From the NCBI GenBank assembly GCA_040755195.1, contig JBFMBL010000061.1, forward strand, positions 1 to 12,633: a stretch of 12,633 nt of DNA, given 5' to 3'. This document shows, piece by piece, positions 5,003 to 12,633 of the stretch (position 1 is its first letter; every line of letters begins with the position of its first letter). The notes beneath the pieces were generated by a model. The model was not told where the DNA came from, made no database searches, and saw only the letters and a program-made list of their open reading frames with translations. Made by a program: the position numbers and the translations under genes. This DNA is from SURF-55 sp040755195 (GTDB taxonomy: Bacteria; Bacillota; Desulfotomaculia; Desulfotomaculales; Ammonificaceae).

Positions 5003-6652
5003 TTATCTTATCCGCACACCCCAGATCTTTTGCCCCCTGGTGCCGACAACAACCATGTCGTCGTACACCGCCGGTGAACCTTCGACATTGGCGCCCAGGT
5101 TGACCTTATCACGGATTATGCCTTTTCTGCCGTCGATCAGAAACATGTTGCCGGCGGAGTCACAGAAGACGATATAACCCTTTCCGTCCGGGGTGTAAAC
5201 ATCGACCGGCGAACTCCAGGAGTAATAAGAAAGCGGTATTTCCCAGACGGTTTTGCCGTCGCGTTTGTCAAAGGCGACAAGCCTTCCTCCTTTTGGCCCG
5301 TTGCACCTGGCGATGCTGTAAACCACCAGGTTGCCGATATCGTGTTTTCCCAGGGCGGGGGTGCCGAGGATCCCGCCGTTTGTGTAAACATCATAGGAAC
5401 ATGAAAAGGACCTTTCCCACATAGTTTCGCCCGTTAAAGCGTTGATTTTGCGGACGTATGAAGAACCGCCCTTACCCTGTTTATCCACCTCGCAACCCGT
5501 ATAAAGGAACACGCCTTCGCCGGTCTCTTCCAGGACCGTGGTGCTGTCGGTGTCGTCGGTTACACTCCGCGCCCATACGGGAATAAGGGTATTCAGATCC
5601 AGGCACTGGAGCACCCCGTCATTGTCCGCGAAATAGGCGAAGTGCTTATAAACGGCGATGGAGTTTTCTACACCGCTTTGTTTATTCAGGGAACAGCGAT
5701 AACGGTACTTTACGACTTCCGGCCTGATTTGCAGAAGACCGCGTTCGGGGTTAAAGGTCGTGTTCAGCTTAACCGTATAAACCAAACCGTTTTCTCCGGC
5801 TTCTATGAGGGTGTCCGAGCCGGCATGAACCAGGCCGTTGGAGTCGAAGGCTCCCCATCCTTTCAACGCCGACTTATCGCGGCCGTTAATGAAAAACAGT
5901 CTCTTTTCGTCAAGAAGGCTGTAAACGCTGTATCCGATGGAAACCCGCTTTCCGTTCACGGTGTCTATCCCCTGGCCGATGTACATCAAGGGAATCCCTC
6001 TCGGATCTACGGAAATGCTTCCCTTGATCGGCCCCGGTATGTTAATCGAAGGGCGGGTTGGTTCGCCTGTTTCAAGATCAAGAAAATAGACCCTGCCGTC
6101 CAGCGCCCCGCAAATGACCTCTTTCAGTTCCTTCTTTTTTTTCGCGCGCTCGAACAGGTTCATTTTCTGCTTCAGACTCTCGTCCCATTTAATCACGGCC
6201 GGTTGTCCCGTCCAGCCCACGCCGGTCCATGAGTCTATTCTGCCTGTTCGGCGGTTCCATACCTTCTCCAGTTTTTCAAGAGATATGCGGGCGTAACCGT
6301 AGCTGGCGGAGTTCCGGTAATTGTTGCCCCTGAAACAAACCACGCCGTCAACCCGGGCGTAGTCTGAAGGGTCGCCGAAGGATATCGCGTCGGTCCTACT
6401 AAAGGATTGGGAGACTTTCTTGCCACTGAGAACCCACGTTTTAAATTTGAAAGCGTCAGGGAGGTTGGCAGGGGAAATTTTAGGGAAACCCGTATTGTCG
6501 CTTACATCACGATTATTTTTAATCTCCGTAGAAACAGAGGCAACCGGAAGGTTCTCTTCGTGTTGCGAAAAGCTTGACGTGGAAGAAAAAAATGCGCAAA
6601 CAAGAAAAACCATGATGCCGGTTAAAACAAGAATTATCTTGAAAATTTTCAC
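5003..6652 (-). CDS. Exported PQQ-like beta-propeller protein
   Basis: A 549-residue protein with an N-terminal signal peptide or anchor (MKIFKIILVLTGIMVFLVCA, then Ser-rich). Cys19 is not in a good lipobox (FLVC), so lipoprotein status is doubtful. A linker leads to FRGNNYRNSASYG near residue 100 and then repeated PQQ-like blades: GRVYFLDLETGEP, GVLQCLDLNTLIPVW, VRKINALTGETMWERSF, GRLVAFDKRDGKTVWEI, GNMFLIDGRKG, ending with EGSPAVYDDMVVVGTRG. Each has the A/G-LD-x-x-TG-x-x-x-W signature. Such proteins act as extracytoplasmic scaffolds (BamB-like) or as quinoprotein-type enzymes; no enzymatic residues can be assigned, so scaffold or surface protein is the safer reading. The start is GTG with GAGG eight bases upstream. 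It is transcribed divergently from the RHS gene. Confidence 0.8.
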   Translation of the reverse strand: MKIFKIILVLTGIMVFLVCAFFSSTSSFSQHEENLPVASVSTEIKNNRDVSDNTGFPKISPANLPDAFKFKTWVLSGKKVSQSFSRTDAISFGDPSDYARVDGVVCFRGNNYRNSASYGYARISLEKLEKVWNRRTGRIDSWTGVGWTGQPAVIKWDESLKQKMNLFERAKKKKELKEVICGALDGRVYFLDLETGEPTRPSINIPGPIKGSISVDPRGIPLMYIGQGIDTVNGKRVSIGYSVYSLLDEKRLFFINGRDKSALKGWGAFDSNGLVHAGSDTLIEAGENGLVYTVKLNTTFNPERGLLQIRPEVVKYRYRCSLNKQSGVENSIAVYKHFAYFADNDGVLQCLDLNTLIPVWARSVTDDTDSTTVLEETGEGVFLYTGCEVDKQGKGGSSYVRKINALTGETMWERSFSCSYDVYTNGGILGTPALGKHDIGNLVVYSIARCNGPKGGRLVAFDKRDGKTVWEIPLSYYSWSSPVDVYTPDGKGYIVFCDSAGNMFLIDGRKGIIRDKVNLGANVEGSPAVYDDMVVVGTRGQKIWGVRIR

Positions 6653-6915
6653 GGATAGAGCCTCATTTAGGAAAGTTTCTTAGGGGCCTGCGGGCATCAA
6701 ACATTATGACAAATATATTGGTAATATGATACAGCGATTTTACGTCCAAAAGCAAGGAGGTTGGCGAAAAATCCTGCGGACGCTATGCTTACCTGCTATG
6801 CACTATTTGCTCGAAAAATATTATATAATGCTAACTATTGTATAATTTTTCTTGACAGCCTTTTTCCTTACGGCTAAAATATTTCAAAGTCATGGTGAGT
6901 TAAAATATTCCACCG
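6653..6915. other. Divergent intergenic region
   Basis: These 263 bases separate the PQQ-like and RHS genes. Visible elements are an ATATT-GGT-AATAT inverted repeat (6715-6727), a strong but orphan AAGGAGG (6754-6760), two GCTATGC copies 13 bases apart (6782-6788, 6795-6801), two TATAAT hexamers (6824-6829, 6841-6846) without good -35 boxes, and the RHS promoter. No convincing promoter for the minus-strand gene was found. Confidence 0.5.
6852..6880 (+). promoter_or_regulatory. Sigma-A-type promoter of the RHS gene
   Basis: TTGACA (6852-6857), a 17-base spacer and TAAAAT (6875-6880): a consensus -35, ideal spacing and one mismatch in the -10. Transcription would start near 6887, giving a short leader before the RHS start. 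No operator is obvious beside it, so expression of the toxin gene could be strong. Confidence 0.8.
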
Positions 6916-6924
6916 GTGGTGGTA

Positions 6925-9900
6925 ATGGGAATGCAAATAACGCTCGGGGGCGATGCGAAACGGGTGCTCTTGTTCTTTCTTCTCTTGTACTTCACGCTGA
7001 CAACCTTCATATGGACGCTTTCAATTTCCCCGGCTAATGCCTCCTCCGAAAATTTTATTGCCGCCCAGAGAACCACAAGTTCTTATGATAAGTACCGTCC
7101 TCAGTTGCAGGTTGTGGGTTCAAAAATTTATTACGTTTGGCAGGAGTATGACGGGAGCGGTTACTCCCAAATCTGTACCGCCGAGACGAACGTAGACGGT
7201 ACAGGTTGGACGGCCGTCAAGAGGACAACGGGTTCCTACGGTAAGCTCTATCCCCAGTTCCAGGTGGTAAACGACAAGATTTATTACGTCTGGCAGCAAT
7301 ATGACGGGAACAGCTACCAGATCTGGACCGCCGGGATGAACGCGGACGGCACCGGCTGGACAGCCGCGCAAAGAACAACAAGCCCCTACGATAAATACCG
7401 TCCCCAGTTACAGGTTGCGGGCAACAGGGTCTACTACGTCTGGCAGGAACAGGATGCCGGGAACTACTACCAGATCTGGACCGCTGAGATGAACACGGAC
7501 GGGACAGGCTTTGCAGCCACGCAAAGAACAACAGGCCGCTATAACAAATATCGCCCCCAGTTACAGGTTGCGGGCAATAAGGTTCATTATGTCTGGCAGG
7601 AGTATGACGGAAGCGGGTACTCTCAGATCTGCACCGCCGAGGCGAACACCGACGGATCAAATTGGGTGGCTACCAAGAGGACAACGGGTTCTTACGGTAA
7701 GCTGTATCCCCAGTTCCAGGTGGTAAACGACAAGATTTATTACATATGGCAGCAATACGACGGGAACAACTATCAGATATGGACCGCCGAAATGAACGAA
7801 GACGGCACGGGCTGGACAGCCACACAGAGAACAACAAGCCCCTACGATAAATACCGTCCCCAGTTACAGGTAGCAGAGAACAAGATTTATTACGTCTGGC
7901 AGGAGTACGACGGGAGTAGCTACCAGATCTGGACCGGCGAAATGAATGTAGATGGGACGGGCTGGGTAGCCACCCAGAGAACGACAAGCGCCTACGATAA
8001 ATACCGTCCCCAGTTCCAGGTCGTAGACGACAAAGTTTATTATGTCTGGCAGGAACGGGATACCGGGAATCACTGGCAGATCTGGACCGCCGGATTTGAT
8101 CTTGTTCCGTCAATACCGCCCATTTCCGGCTTCCTCGCGGCGGAAAGAATCGCCGGGGATGACCCCGACAGACGCCCGGGGTCTAAGGTTGCTGAGCCTG
8201 TGGATGCTGCTACAGGCGCCCACCTCCTTGACCGCACCCTTCTCACCGTTAACGGCGCACAAGAACTGTCGTTCGAGGCGAGTTACAACTCTCTGCTACT
8301 GAATGAAGGGCCGCTCGGCAAAGGCTGGGGGCACAATTTTGAGGCCCGCCTTGAAGAATTGGCCACCGGCGATATTAATATCTGGTGGACGGCCAACCGG
8401 GTGAACCGCTTTGTGTATAACGGTGTCACAGCCACTTACTACTCAACCGACATAGCCACGTGCTACGACACCCTGGTTAAAAACCTCGACGGCAGCTACA
8501 CCCTGAAGCGCAAGGACCAGAGCGTATACCAGTTCAACGCCGCAGGGCGGCTGGTTGAGCTGAAAAACAAGTACGGGCAGGCTTTAGCCCTGAGTTATGA
8601 TGCCGCCGGTCGGCTGCTGACAATAACCGAACCAATTTCGGGACGCTCCCTTACCGTGAGCTACAATGTCTACGGCCTGATCGAAACAGTGACCGATCCC
8701 CTAAACCGCCAGGTCGCTTTTGAATACGATGCCGGCCACAACCTGATTCGTATTACCGATGCCGCGGGATACAGCACCATTTACACCTATGACGCCAACG
8801 GGCGCGTGCTCACCGCCACCGACGCGGCGGGCGTGCAGATTTTCAGCGATACTTACGACGACCGGGGGCGCGTGGCCACACAGGACGATGGGGTGGCAAC
8901 AAACCTGCCGACCCTCTTTTACTACGACGAGACCACTCAGCCCGGCACGGTGATCACCACCGTTTACGACCGCAACGGCAACACCAGGGTGTACACCCAC
9001 GACAGCAGCTACCAACTGCTGAGTGTCCAGGACGAACTGGGCTACACTACCTCTTACACCTACGACGATGCCGGCAACAAAAAGACCGCCACCGACGCCA
9101 AAGGAAGAACGACAACCTATAGCTACGACGCCCGCGGCAACCTGCTCACCGTGACCGACCCCTTCGGGCGCACCACCACCATGACCTATGACGCCAACAA
9201 CAACCTGACGTCACTGACAAATCCCGTAGGTGCAACCGTCTACTATTCTTACGACGATGTCAACTATCCGAATAACGTCACCAGGAAAACCGACCAGTTA
9301 GGTAACGAAACCAATTACGAATATTATCCCGAAAGCGGCCTCTTAAAGAAAGTGACATTGCCTCGTCTCGGGCAGACGCAGTACACCTATGTGGCCGGGC
9401 AGGTATATGAGGTCACCGATCCGGAAGGGAACACGACCATCTACGGGTACGATGCTACGGGCAGGCTAATAACAACCACCGACGGCGCAGGCAAAACAAC
9501 TACCTACCAGTACGACGGCGCCGACAATCTGATAAGTGTCACTGACCCCTTGGGATACACGGCAACTTACACGTACGATTGCTACCATAACAAGCTAACC
9601 GAGACAGATGCCAAAGGCTACACCACCTACTACGAATACGACAACAACGGGAATCTGTCTAAGGTCAGAAACGTCGTAGGCGCGGTCTATTACGAGACAA
9701 CCTACCAGTACGACGGCGAGGACCGCTTGAAGCACCTTACTGACGCCAACGGCAACACGACCACCTACAACTACGACGCCAAAGGAAGGCTTATACAGAC
9801 TGTAGATCCGCTGGGCCATACCACCGCAATCGAATACGACGAACTCGACAGGATCACCGGCAAGACGGACGCCATGGGGAACAAGATACTGACCATCGCT

Positions 9901-12030
9901 TACGACGACGCCAACAACACGCAGACCGTGACAGATGCTCTCTACCGCAGCACCGTAAACGAATACGACCTTGTCGACCGCCTGTTCCGCTCAACCGATC
10001 CCATGGGGCGGGTTACCCAGTACAACTATGACGAACTGAACAGGTTGACCTCGGTCAATGACCCGCTGTCGGGACAGAGCAGCCAGCGCTTTGACGCCGA
10101 CGGCAACCTTGAGGCGCTCGTAGACCCGAACAGCCACGAGACCGCTTTTGCCTCCGACCTGGCCGGAAGGCTCAGAAGCAAGACATTCTCTTCCGACGGG
10201 ACGATAAACTACGAATACAATGCCAGGAACCTCGTCGAACGAATGACCAACGCGCGAGGTCAGACAACCGACTACGAGTATTACGACGACGTCCGGCTGA
10301 AAGGCTTTACCGACCCAACGGGAACCGTATCGTACCAGTACGACCCCAACGGCAACATCGAGACCGTAAGCGAAAGCGCCTACACGACCACCCGCGAGTA
10401 CGACGAACTCGACCGTGTAATAAGATATACCGATTCACGGGGCAATACCATGCGGTACGAGTACGACCCGGTCGGCAACCTCAAAGTGCTGACCTATCCG
10501 GACGGCAAGCAGGTGAAGTACGAATATTACAACGACAACCGGCTGAAGACGGTTACCGACTGGGCTTATCGGGTGACTACTTACGAGTATTACCCCAACG
10601 GGCTGCTCTGGAAGACCATCCGGCCGAACAGCACGGTGCAGACCCTGGAGTACGATGCTGCCGGCCAGCTCACGCGGCTGCGGGACGTGGACGGCGGTGG
10701 CAGCGTGATCGTCCAGTATGACTATACATACCAGGACGACGGAAATGTCGCCGCCGAACAGAGTTCCGTTGAAGAAGTGGTTCCCGATATGCCGGATACG
10801 GTTATGACTTATACCTACGACAACCGCATCGCCACGTTTAACGGTCAATCGGTTGAATACGACGCCGACGGGAACATGACTTGCGGGCCGCTGAACGGTT
10901 CAATGGAGACTTATACTTACGACTCCCGTAACCGGCTTACAAGTGTAGGTGATACAAGCTATCTCTACGACGCCGAAAATAACCGGATCGGCGTGATCGA
11001 GGGTGTTTACCGGACGGACTACGTAATCAACCCTCACGCTCCGCTAAGTCAGGTCTTGGTCAAAACCGGCGCGGAAGGCAACCAGATATACTACATCTAC
11101 GGCTTGGGCCTCATCGCGCAGGAAGAAAACGGCGCCTACCGGACATATCACTTCGACCTCCGCGGCAGCACCGTCGCGCTGACCGACGAAACAGGCGCCG
11201 TCACCGACCGCTTCTGGTACGGGCCTTACGGTGAGTTGATCCACCGTACCGGGACAACCTCTACCCCGTTCCTGTATAACGGCCGCGACGGCGTGATGAC
11301 CGACCAAAACGGCCTGCTCTACATGCGCGCCCGGTACTACAACCCGGAAGTCAGGCGGTTTGTTAACCAGGACGTTCTATTAGGAAATATCTCCGATGGA
11401 CAAAGTATGAACCGGTATGCTTACGTCAATGGAAATCCGATTTCATATGTTGACCCGTTCGGGTTGGGTCCATTAGATTGGTTTAGAGACATTGATAGGT
11501 ACCTTTATCGAAAAACTATAATTGAACCGGATAGGGCCGTTTGGAAGAAAGGGATTGAATTTTATTTAGAGCCTAAAGGCTACAAATTAACGGCAGCTTT
11601 GCTCGAGAATTCACTACAGGACAATCCACCAGACCTGACCTTCTCGGGGAGCCATGAATTTGTAAGCCTGGTGAAATCATCTCCGGAGTACAACAGTTTG
11701 GTAAAACATGTCGTAGAAGAAGCTAATCGGTCCAGGACAAGGGCTATAAACTACCATGACTTGATTGAGTTTAAAGAGAATGACGATCTTTATACAGCTG
11801 TACATTGGACTAACATAAGTATTAAGGGCAAACTTACAGGAAAGAGATGGGATTTAGTAACCACAATAAGAGACCTTTATAACTTCGAGTTTCATATCAG
11901 AGATTTATACGGGCAGAATTGGTATAAATGGTTGGCTAATAACCTTGCTTGCATCGATCAGCGCTTGGGAGCAATTGTACCATATAGCGTTACCTTCACG
12001 GTTAGTGATACCCGCAAGAGTTGGAAGTAA
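6925..12030 (+). CDS. Secreted RHS/YD-repeat polymorphic toxin
   Basis: A 1701-residue protein from ATG 6925; GTG 6916, GTG 6919 and ATG 6931 are alternatives and no ribosome site is decisive. A Sec signal comes first (AKR, VLLFFLLLYFTLTTFIW, cleavage after SPANA), then seven ~50-residue repeats (7055-8104). A DUF6531-like segment follows (AEPVDAATGAHLLDRTLL, GPLGKGWGHNFEARL, from 8179). About 38 YD repeats of the form YxYDxxGxL run from about 8560 to 10980, and the RHS core YHFDLRGSTVALTDETGAV, YGPYGEL, RARYYNPEVRRFVNQD and DPFGL runs from about 11146 to 11466. RHS shells enclose a C-terminal toxin released by cleavage at the core. The final ~187 residues are the variable tip. It is followed at once by a lipoprotein gene, the usual immunity position. 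The Sec signal and host type resemble WapA-like contact toxins (inference). Confidence 0.9.
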   Translation: MGMQITLGGDAKRVLLFFLLLYFTLTTFIWTLSISPANASSENFIAAQRTTSSYDKYRPQLQVVGSKIYYVWQEYDGSGYSQICTAETNVDGTGWTAVKRTTGSYGKLYPQFQVVNDKIYYVWQQYDGNSYQIWTAGMNADGTGWTAAQRTTSPYDKYRPQLQVAGNRVYYVWQEQDAGNYYQIWTAEMNTDGTGFAATQRTTGRYNKYRPQLQVAGNKVHYVWQEYDGSGYSQICTAEANTDGSNWVATKRTTGSYGKLYPQFQVVNDKIYYIWQQYDGNNYQIWTAEMNEDGTGWTATQRTTSPYDKYRPQLQVAENKIYYVWQEYDGSSYQIWTGEMNVDGTGWVATQRTTSAYDKYRPQFQVVDDKVYYVWQERDTGNHWQIWTAGFDLVPSIPPISGFLAAERIAGDDPDRRPGSKVAEPVDAATGAHLLDRTLLTVNGAQELSFEASYNSLLLNEGPLGKGWGHNFEARLEELATGDINIWWTANRVNRFVYNGVTATYYSTDIATCYDTLVKNLDGSYTLKRKDQSVYQFNAAGRLVELKNKYGQALALSYDAAGRLLTITEPISGRSLTVSYNVYGLIETVTDPLNRQVAFEYDAGHNLIRITDAAGYSTIYTYDANGRVLTATDAAGVQIFSDTYDDRGRVATQDDGVATNLPTLFYYDETTQPGTVITTVYDRNGNTRVYTHDSSYQLLSVQDELGYTTSYTYDDAGNKKTATDAKGRTTTYSYDARGNLLTVTDPFGRTTTMTYDANNNLTSLTNPVGATVYYSYDDVNYPNNVTRKTDQLGNETNYEYYPESGLLKKVTLPRLGQTQYTYVAGQVYEVTDPEGNTTIYGYDATGRLITTTDGAGKTTTYQYDGADNLISVTDPLGYTATYTYDCYHNKLTETDAKGYTTYYEYDNNGNLSKVRNVVGAVYYETTYQYDGEDRLKHLTDANGNTTTYNYDAKGRLIQTVDPLGHTTAIEYDELDRITGKTDAMGNKILTIAYDDANNTQTVTDALYRSTVNEYDLVDRLFRSTDPMGRVTQYNYDELNRLTSVNDPLSGQSSQRFDADGNLEALVDPNSHETAFASDLAGRLRSKTFSSDGTINYEYNARNLVERMTNARGQTTDYEYYDDVRLKGFTDPTGTVSYQYDPNGNIETVSESAYTTTREYDELDRVIRYTDSRGNTMRYEYDPVGNLKVLTYPDGKQVKYEYYNDNRLKTVTDWAYRVTTYEYYPNGLLWKTIRPNSTVQTLEYDAAGQLTRLRDVDGGGSVIVQYDYTYQDDGNVAAEQSSVEEVVPDMPDTVMTYTYDNRIATFNGQSVEYDADGNMTCGPLNGSMETYTYDSRNRLTSVGDTSYLYDAENNRIGVIEGVYRTDYVINPHAPLSQVLVKTGAEGNQIYYIYGLGLIAQEENGAYRTYHFDLRGSTVALTDETGAVTDRFWYGPYGELIHRTGTTSTPFLYNGRDGVMTDQNGLLYMRARYYNPEVRRFVNQDVLLGNISDGQSMNRYAYVNGNPISYVDPFGLGPLDWFRDIDRYLYRKTIIEPDRAVWKKGIEFYLEPKGYKLTAALLENSLQDNPPDLTFSGSHEFVSLVKSSPEYNSLVKHVVEEANRSRTRAINYHDLIEFKENDDLYTAVHWTNISIKGKLTGKRWDLVTTIRDLYNFEFHIRDLYGQNWYKWLANNLACIDQRLGAIVPYSVTFTVSDTRKSWK
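7055..8104 (+). repeat. Seven tandem ~50-residue repeats (probable seven-bladed propeller)
   Basis: Seven units follow the pattern AxQRTTxxYDKYRPQLQV, then K-h-YYVWQxYDG, then QIWTAEMNxDGTGW. Unit starts are near 7055, 7208, 7358, 7511, 7664, 7814 and 7964. Each unit has alternating strand-like segments with a conserved VWQ and IWTA, consistent with one four-stranded blade, and seven is a common blade number for a closed propeller. The fold is inferred from repeat number and pattern, not from a domain match. Confidence 0.75.
7064..7975 (+). repeat. 456-bp segmental tandem duplication
   Basis: Units 1-3 and units 4-6 of the N-terminal repeats are related at a fixed offset of 456 bases (152 codons). 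GGTTCCTACGGTAAGCT at 7231 recurs as GGTTCTTACGGTAAGCT at 7687, and AGCCCCTACGATAAATACCG at 7381 recurs at 7837. Units 1 and 4 share SGYSQICTAE, and units 2 and 5 share GSYGKLYPQFQVVNDKIYY, features the other units lack. The duplication is in frame. Confidence 0.8.
11467..12027 (+). other. Variable C-terminal toxin tip of the RHS protein, family unknown
   Basis: About 187 residues follow DPFGL. I do not recognise the family. Visible elements are a helical stretch with FVSLVKSSPEYNSLVKHVVE, then YHDLIEFKENDDLYTAVHWT, a strand-rich NISIKGKLTGKRWDLVTTIR, DLYNFEFHIRDLYGQNWYKW, and a closing RLGAIVPYSVTFTV. No nuclease motif of the HNH, Ntox or RNase type and no cysteine-protease set is obvious. 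Base composition is much lower in GC than the YD-repeat region: the row 11821-11880 has 21/60 G+C against 36/60 for the row at 10141-10200. This fits exchange of tips by recombination. Confidence 0.65.
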
Positions 12031-12047
12031 AAGGAGCATTATTAAAA

Positions 12048-12407
12048 GTGAGAAAAACAATTTCAGCAATAATGGTGTTATTATTACTTGGCGTATGGTT
12101 ATTTTTCCTTGTTGGATGTGAAGAGAAGAAGCATCCAAGCGGGAGAGATACAATCGAATCATTTGGTAACGGAAGATACCAAATTGTGGGAGTTGTTAAC
12201 AAAAGAGTTTTGGTTGATTTAGATAGAAATATTAGACCCTCTGTAGAGGATAATGTATACAAATATAAGGTAAGAGGCGACCTCGTTTATGTAATTGGAC
12301 AACGCGGCTATACCATTGTAAACTATAGAACTGGAGAGATAAACCAGTACAAAGAGATTAATAAGTTTACCTTAGGTGATAGAAAAATCTTCGAAGACAT
12401 GCGATAA
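12048..12407 (+). CDS. Small lipoprotein, probable immunity protein for the RHS toxin
   Basis: A 119-residue protein from GTG 12048. An N-terminal RKT and hydrophobic stretch (IMVLLLLGVWLFFLVGC) end in a textbook lipobox LVGC, so it should be cut by signal peptidase II and anchored to the outer face of the membrane. The mature part reads IESFGNGRYQIVGVVNKRVL, NVYKYKVRGDLVYVIGQRGY and TIVNYRTGEINQYKEINKF, predicted mostly beta. It starts 17 bases after the RHS stop with GGAG 12 bases before GTG; an in-frame ATG at 12021 would overlap the RHS gene but puts extra residues ahead of the signal. Position and AT-rich composition shared with the toxin tip argue that the two are one transferred unit. 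The immunity role is inference from context. Confidence 0.72.
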   Translation: MRKTISAIMVLLLLGVWLFFLVGCEEKKHPSGRDTIESFGNGRYQIVGVVNKRVLVDLDRNIRPSVEDNVYKYKVRGDLVYVIGQRGYTIVNYRTGEINQYKEINKFTLGDRKIFEDMR

Positions 12408-12601
12408 AAGATTATTCGGAAATCGAATGGTCTTTGACAACATTATATATATCCATCGAGCAGCAGGAGGTAGGTGAGTTAAATAATCCGGATTGGGACA
12501 TTGTCGATGGCAGGTGGGATTATATAGGCGATGACGCCAGTCCCCGTTTCTTGAGAACAAGAAGTAGAAGCATAACCTATTTGAAGAGAGCCCTGAAGTA
12601 A
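12383..12601 (+). pseudogene. Orphan C-terminal reading frame
   Basis: After a TAG at 12380-12382 this frame is open to TAA 12599-12601. Its end reads like genuine protein: NNPDWDIVDGRWDYIGDDA, then SPRFLRTRSRSITYLKRALK. The only usable start is TTG 12434, without a ribosome site, so it is probably the surviving 3' end of a longer gene. Family not recognised. RHS loci often carry displaced gene ends behind the immunity gene, which would explain it. The opening codons overlap the end of the lipoprotein gene in another frame. Confidence 0.35.
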
Positions 12602-12633
12602 AGTGCTTCCAAGAAATAATTCGGCAAAAACCT

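Noticed and set aside
6745..6850. Possible c-di-GMP (GEMM) riboswitch ahead of the RHS gene, suggested by GCGAAAAATCC followed by GGACGC.
   Set aside because: The GAAA is not closed by a stem, the following GACGCAAAGC-type element and receptor helix are missing, and the RHS promoter lies downstream of the segment.
6754..6874. AAGGAGG at 6754-6760 followed by a 30-codon frame from ATG 6785.
   Set aside because: The spacing to the ATG is about 24 bases, the peptide has no recognisable features, and it runs into the RHS promoter.
7055..8104. A CRISPR array or minisatellite reading of the regular repeats.
   Set aside because: The units are about 150 bases, in frame and protein-coding with degenerate third positions, so selection is on the protein.
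7217..8113. Long minus-strand frames opposite the propeller repeats.
   Set aside because: They are repeat-derived shadows rich in Arg and Ser, with no start signals.

Overview
The window looks like a piece of a Gram-positive, clostridial genome (Peptococcales/Moorella-like anaerobe; inference). The grounds are strong AAGGAGGTGA-type ribosome sites, several GTG/TTG starts, a TTGACA-17-TAAAAT promoter, a corrinoid-activator (RACo/DUF4445) relative, and DUF2680, DUF2225 and DUF4395 proteins. It comes from a draft assembly: 100 Ns interrupt one gene and are flanked by an exact 127-bp duplication.

Layout. (1) 1-790 is a toxin-antitoxin graveyard: a possible tail of an upstream gene, a hairpin, an intact ribbon-helix-helix antitoxin, then a VapC toxin killed by a one-base frameshift and joined to a short scrap of an AbiEii-type nucleotidyltransferase toxin. 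(2) 794-1973, minus strand: a DUF4395 membrane protein and a secreted DUF2680 protein with a Cys/Gly-rich tail, separated by a regulatory-looking region with a perfect hairpin. (3) 2085-4609, plus strand: a RACo-like ASKHA protein that lacks the usual N-terminal [2Fe-2S] domain, then a DUF2225 protein split by the assembly gap. (4) 4572-6652, minus strand: an N-terminally truncated GNAT acetyltransferase that begins inside an intergenic CGCCAAGA repeat, then an exported PQQ-like beta-propeller protein. (5) 6852-12407, plus strand: a promoter, a 1701-residue secreted RHS/YD-repeat polymorphic toxin, and a small lipoprotein that is the likely immunity protein; an orphan C-terminal reading frame follows.

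The RHS locus is the most interesting part. It has a Sec signal, seven tandem ~50-residue repeats (probably one seven-bladed propeller, built partly by a 456-bp duplication), a DUF6531-like segment, about 38 YD repeats, the RHS core ending in DPFGL, and an AT-rich C-terminal tip of about 187 residues that I do not recognise. The partner is a lipobox protein, so the immunity function would sit outside the membrane. This suggests that the toxin tip acts on a surface or envelope target (inference).
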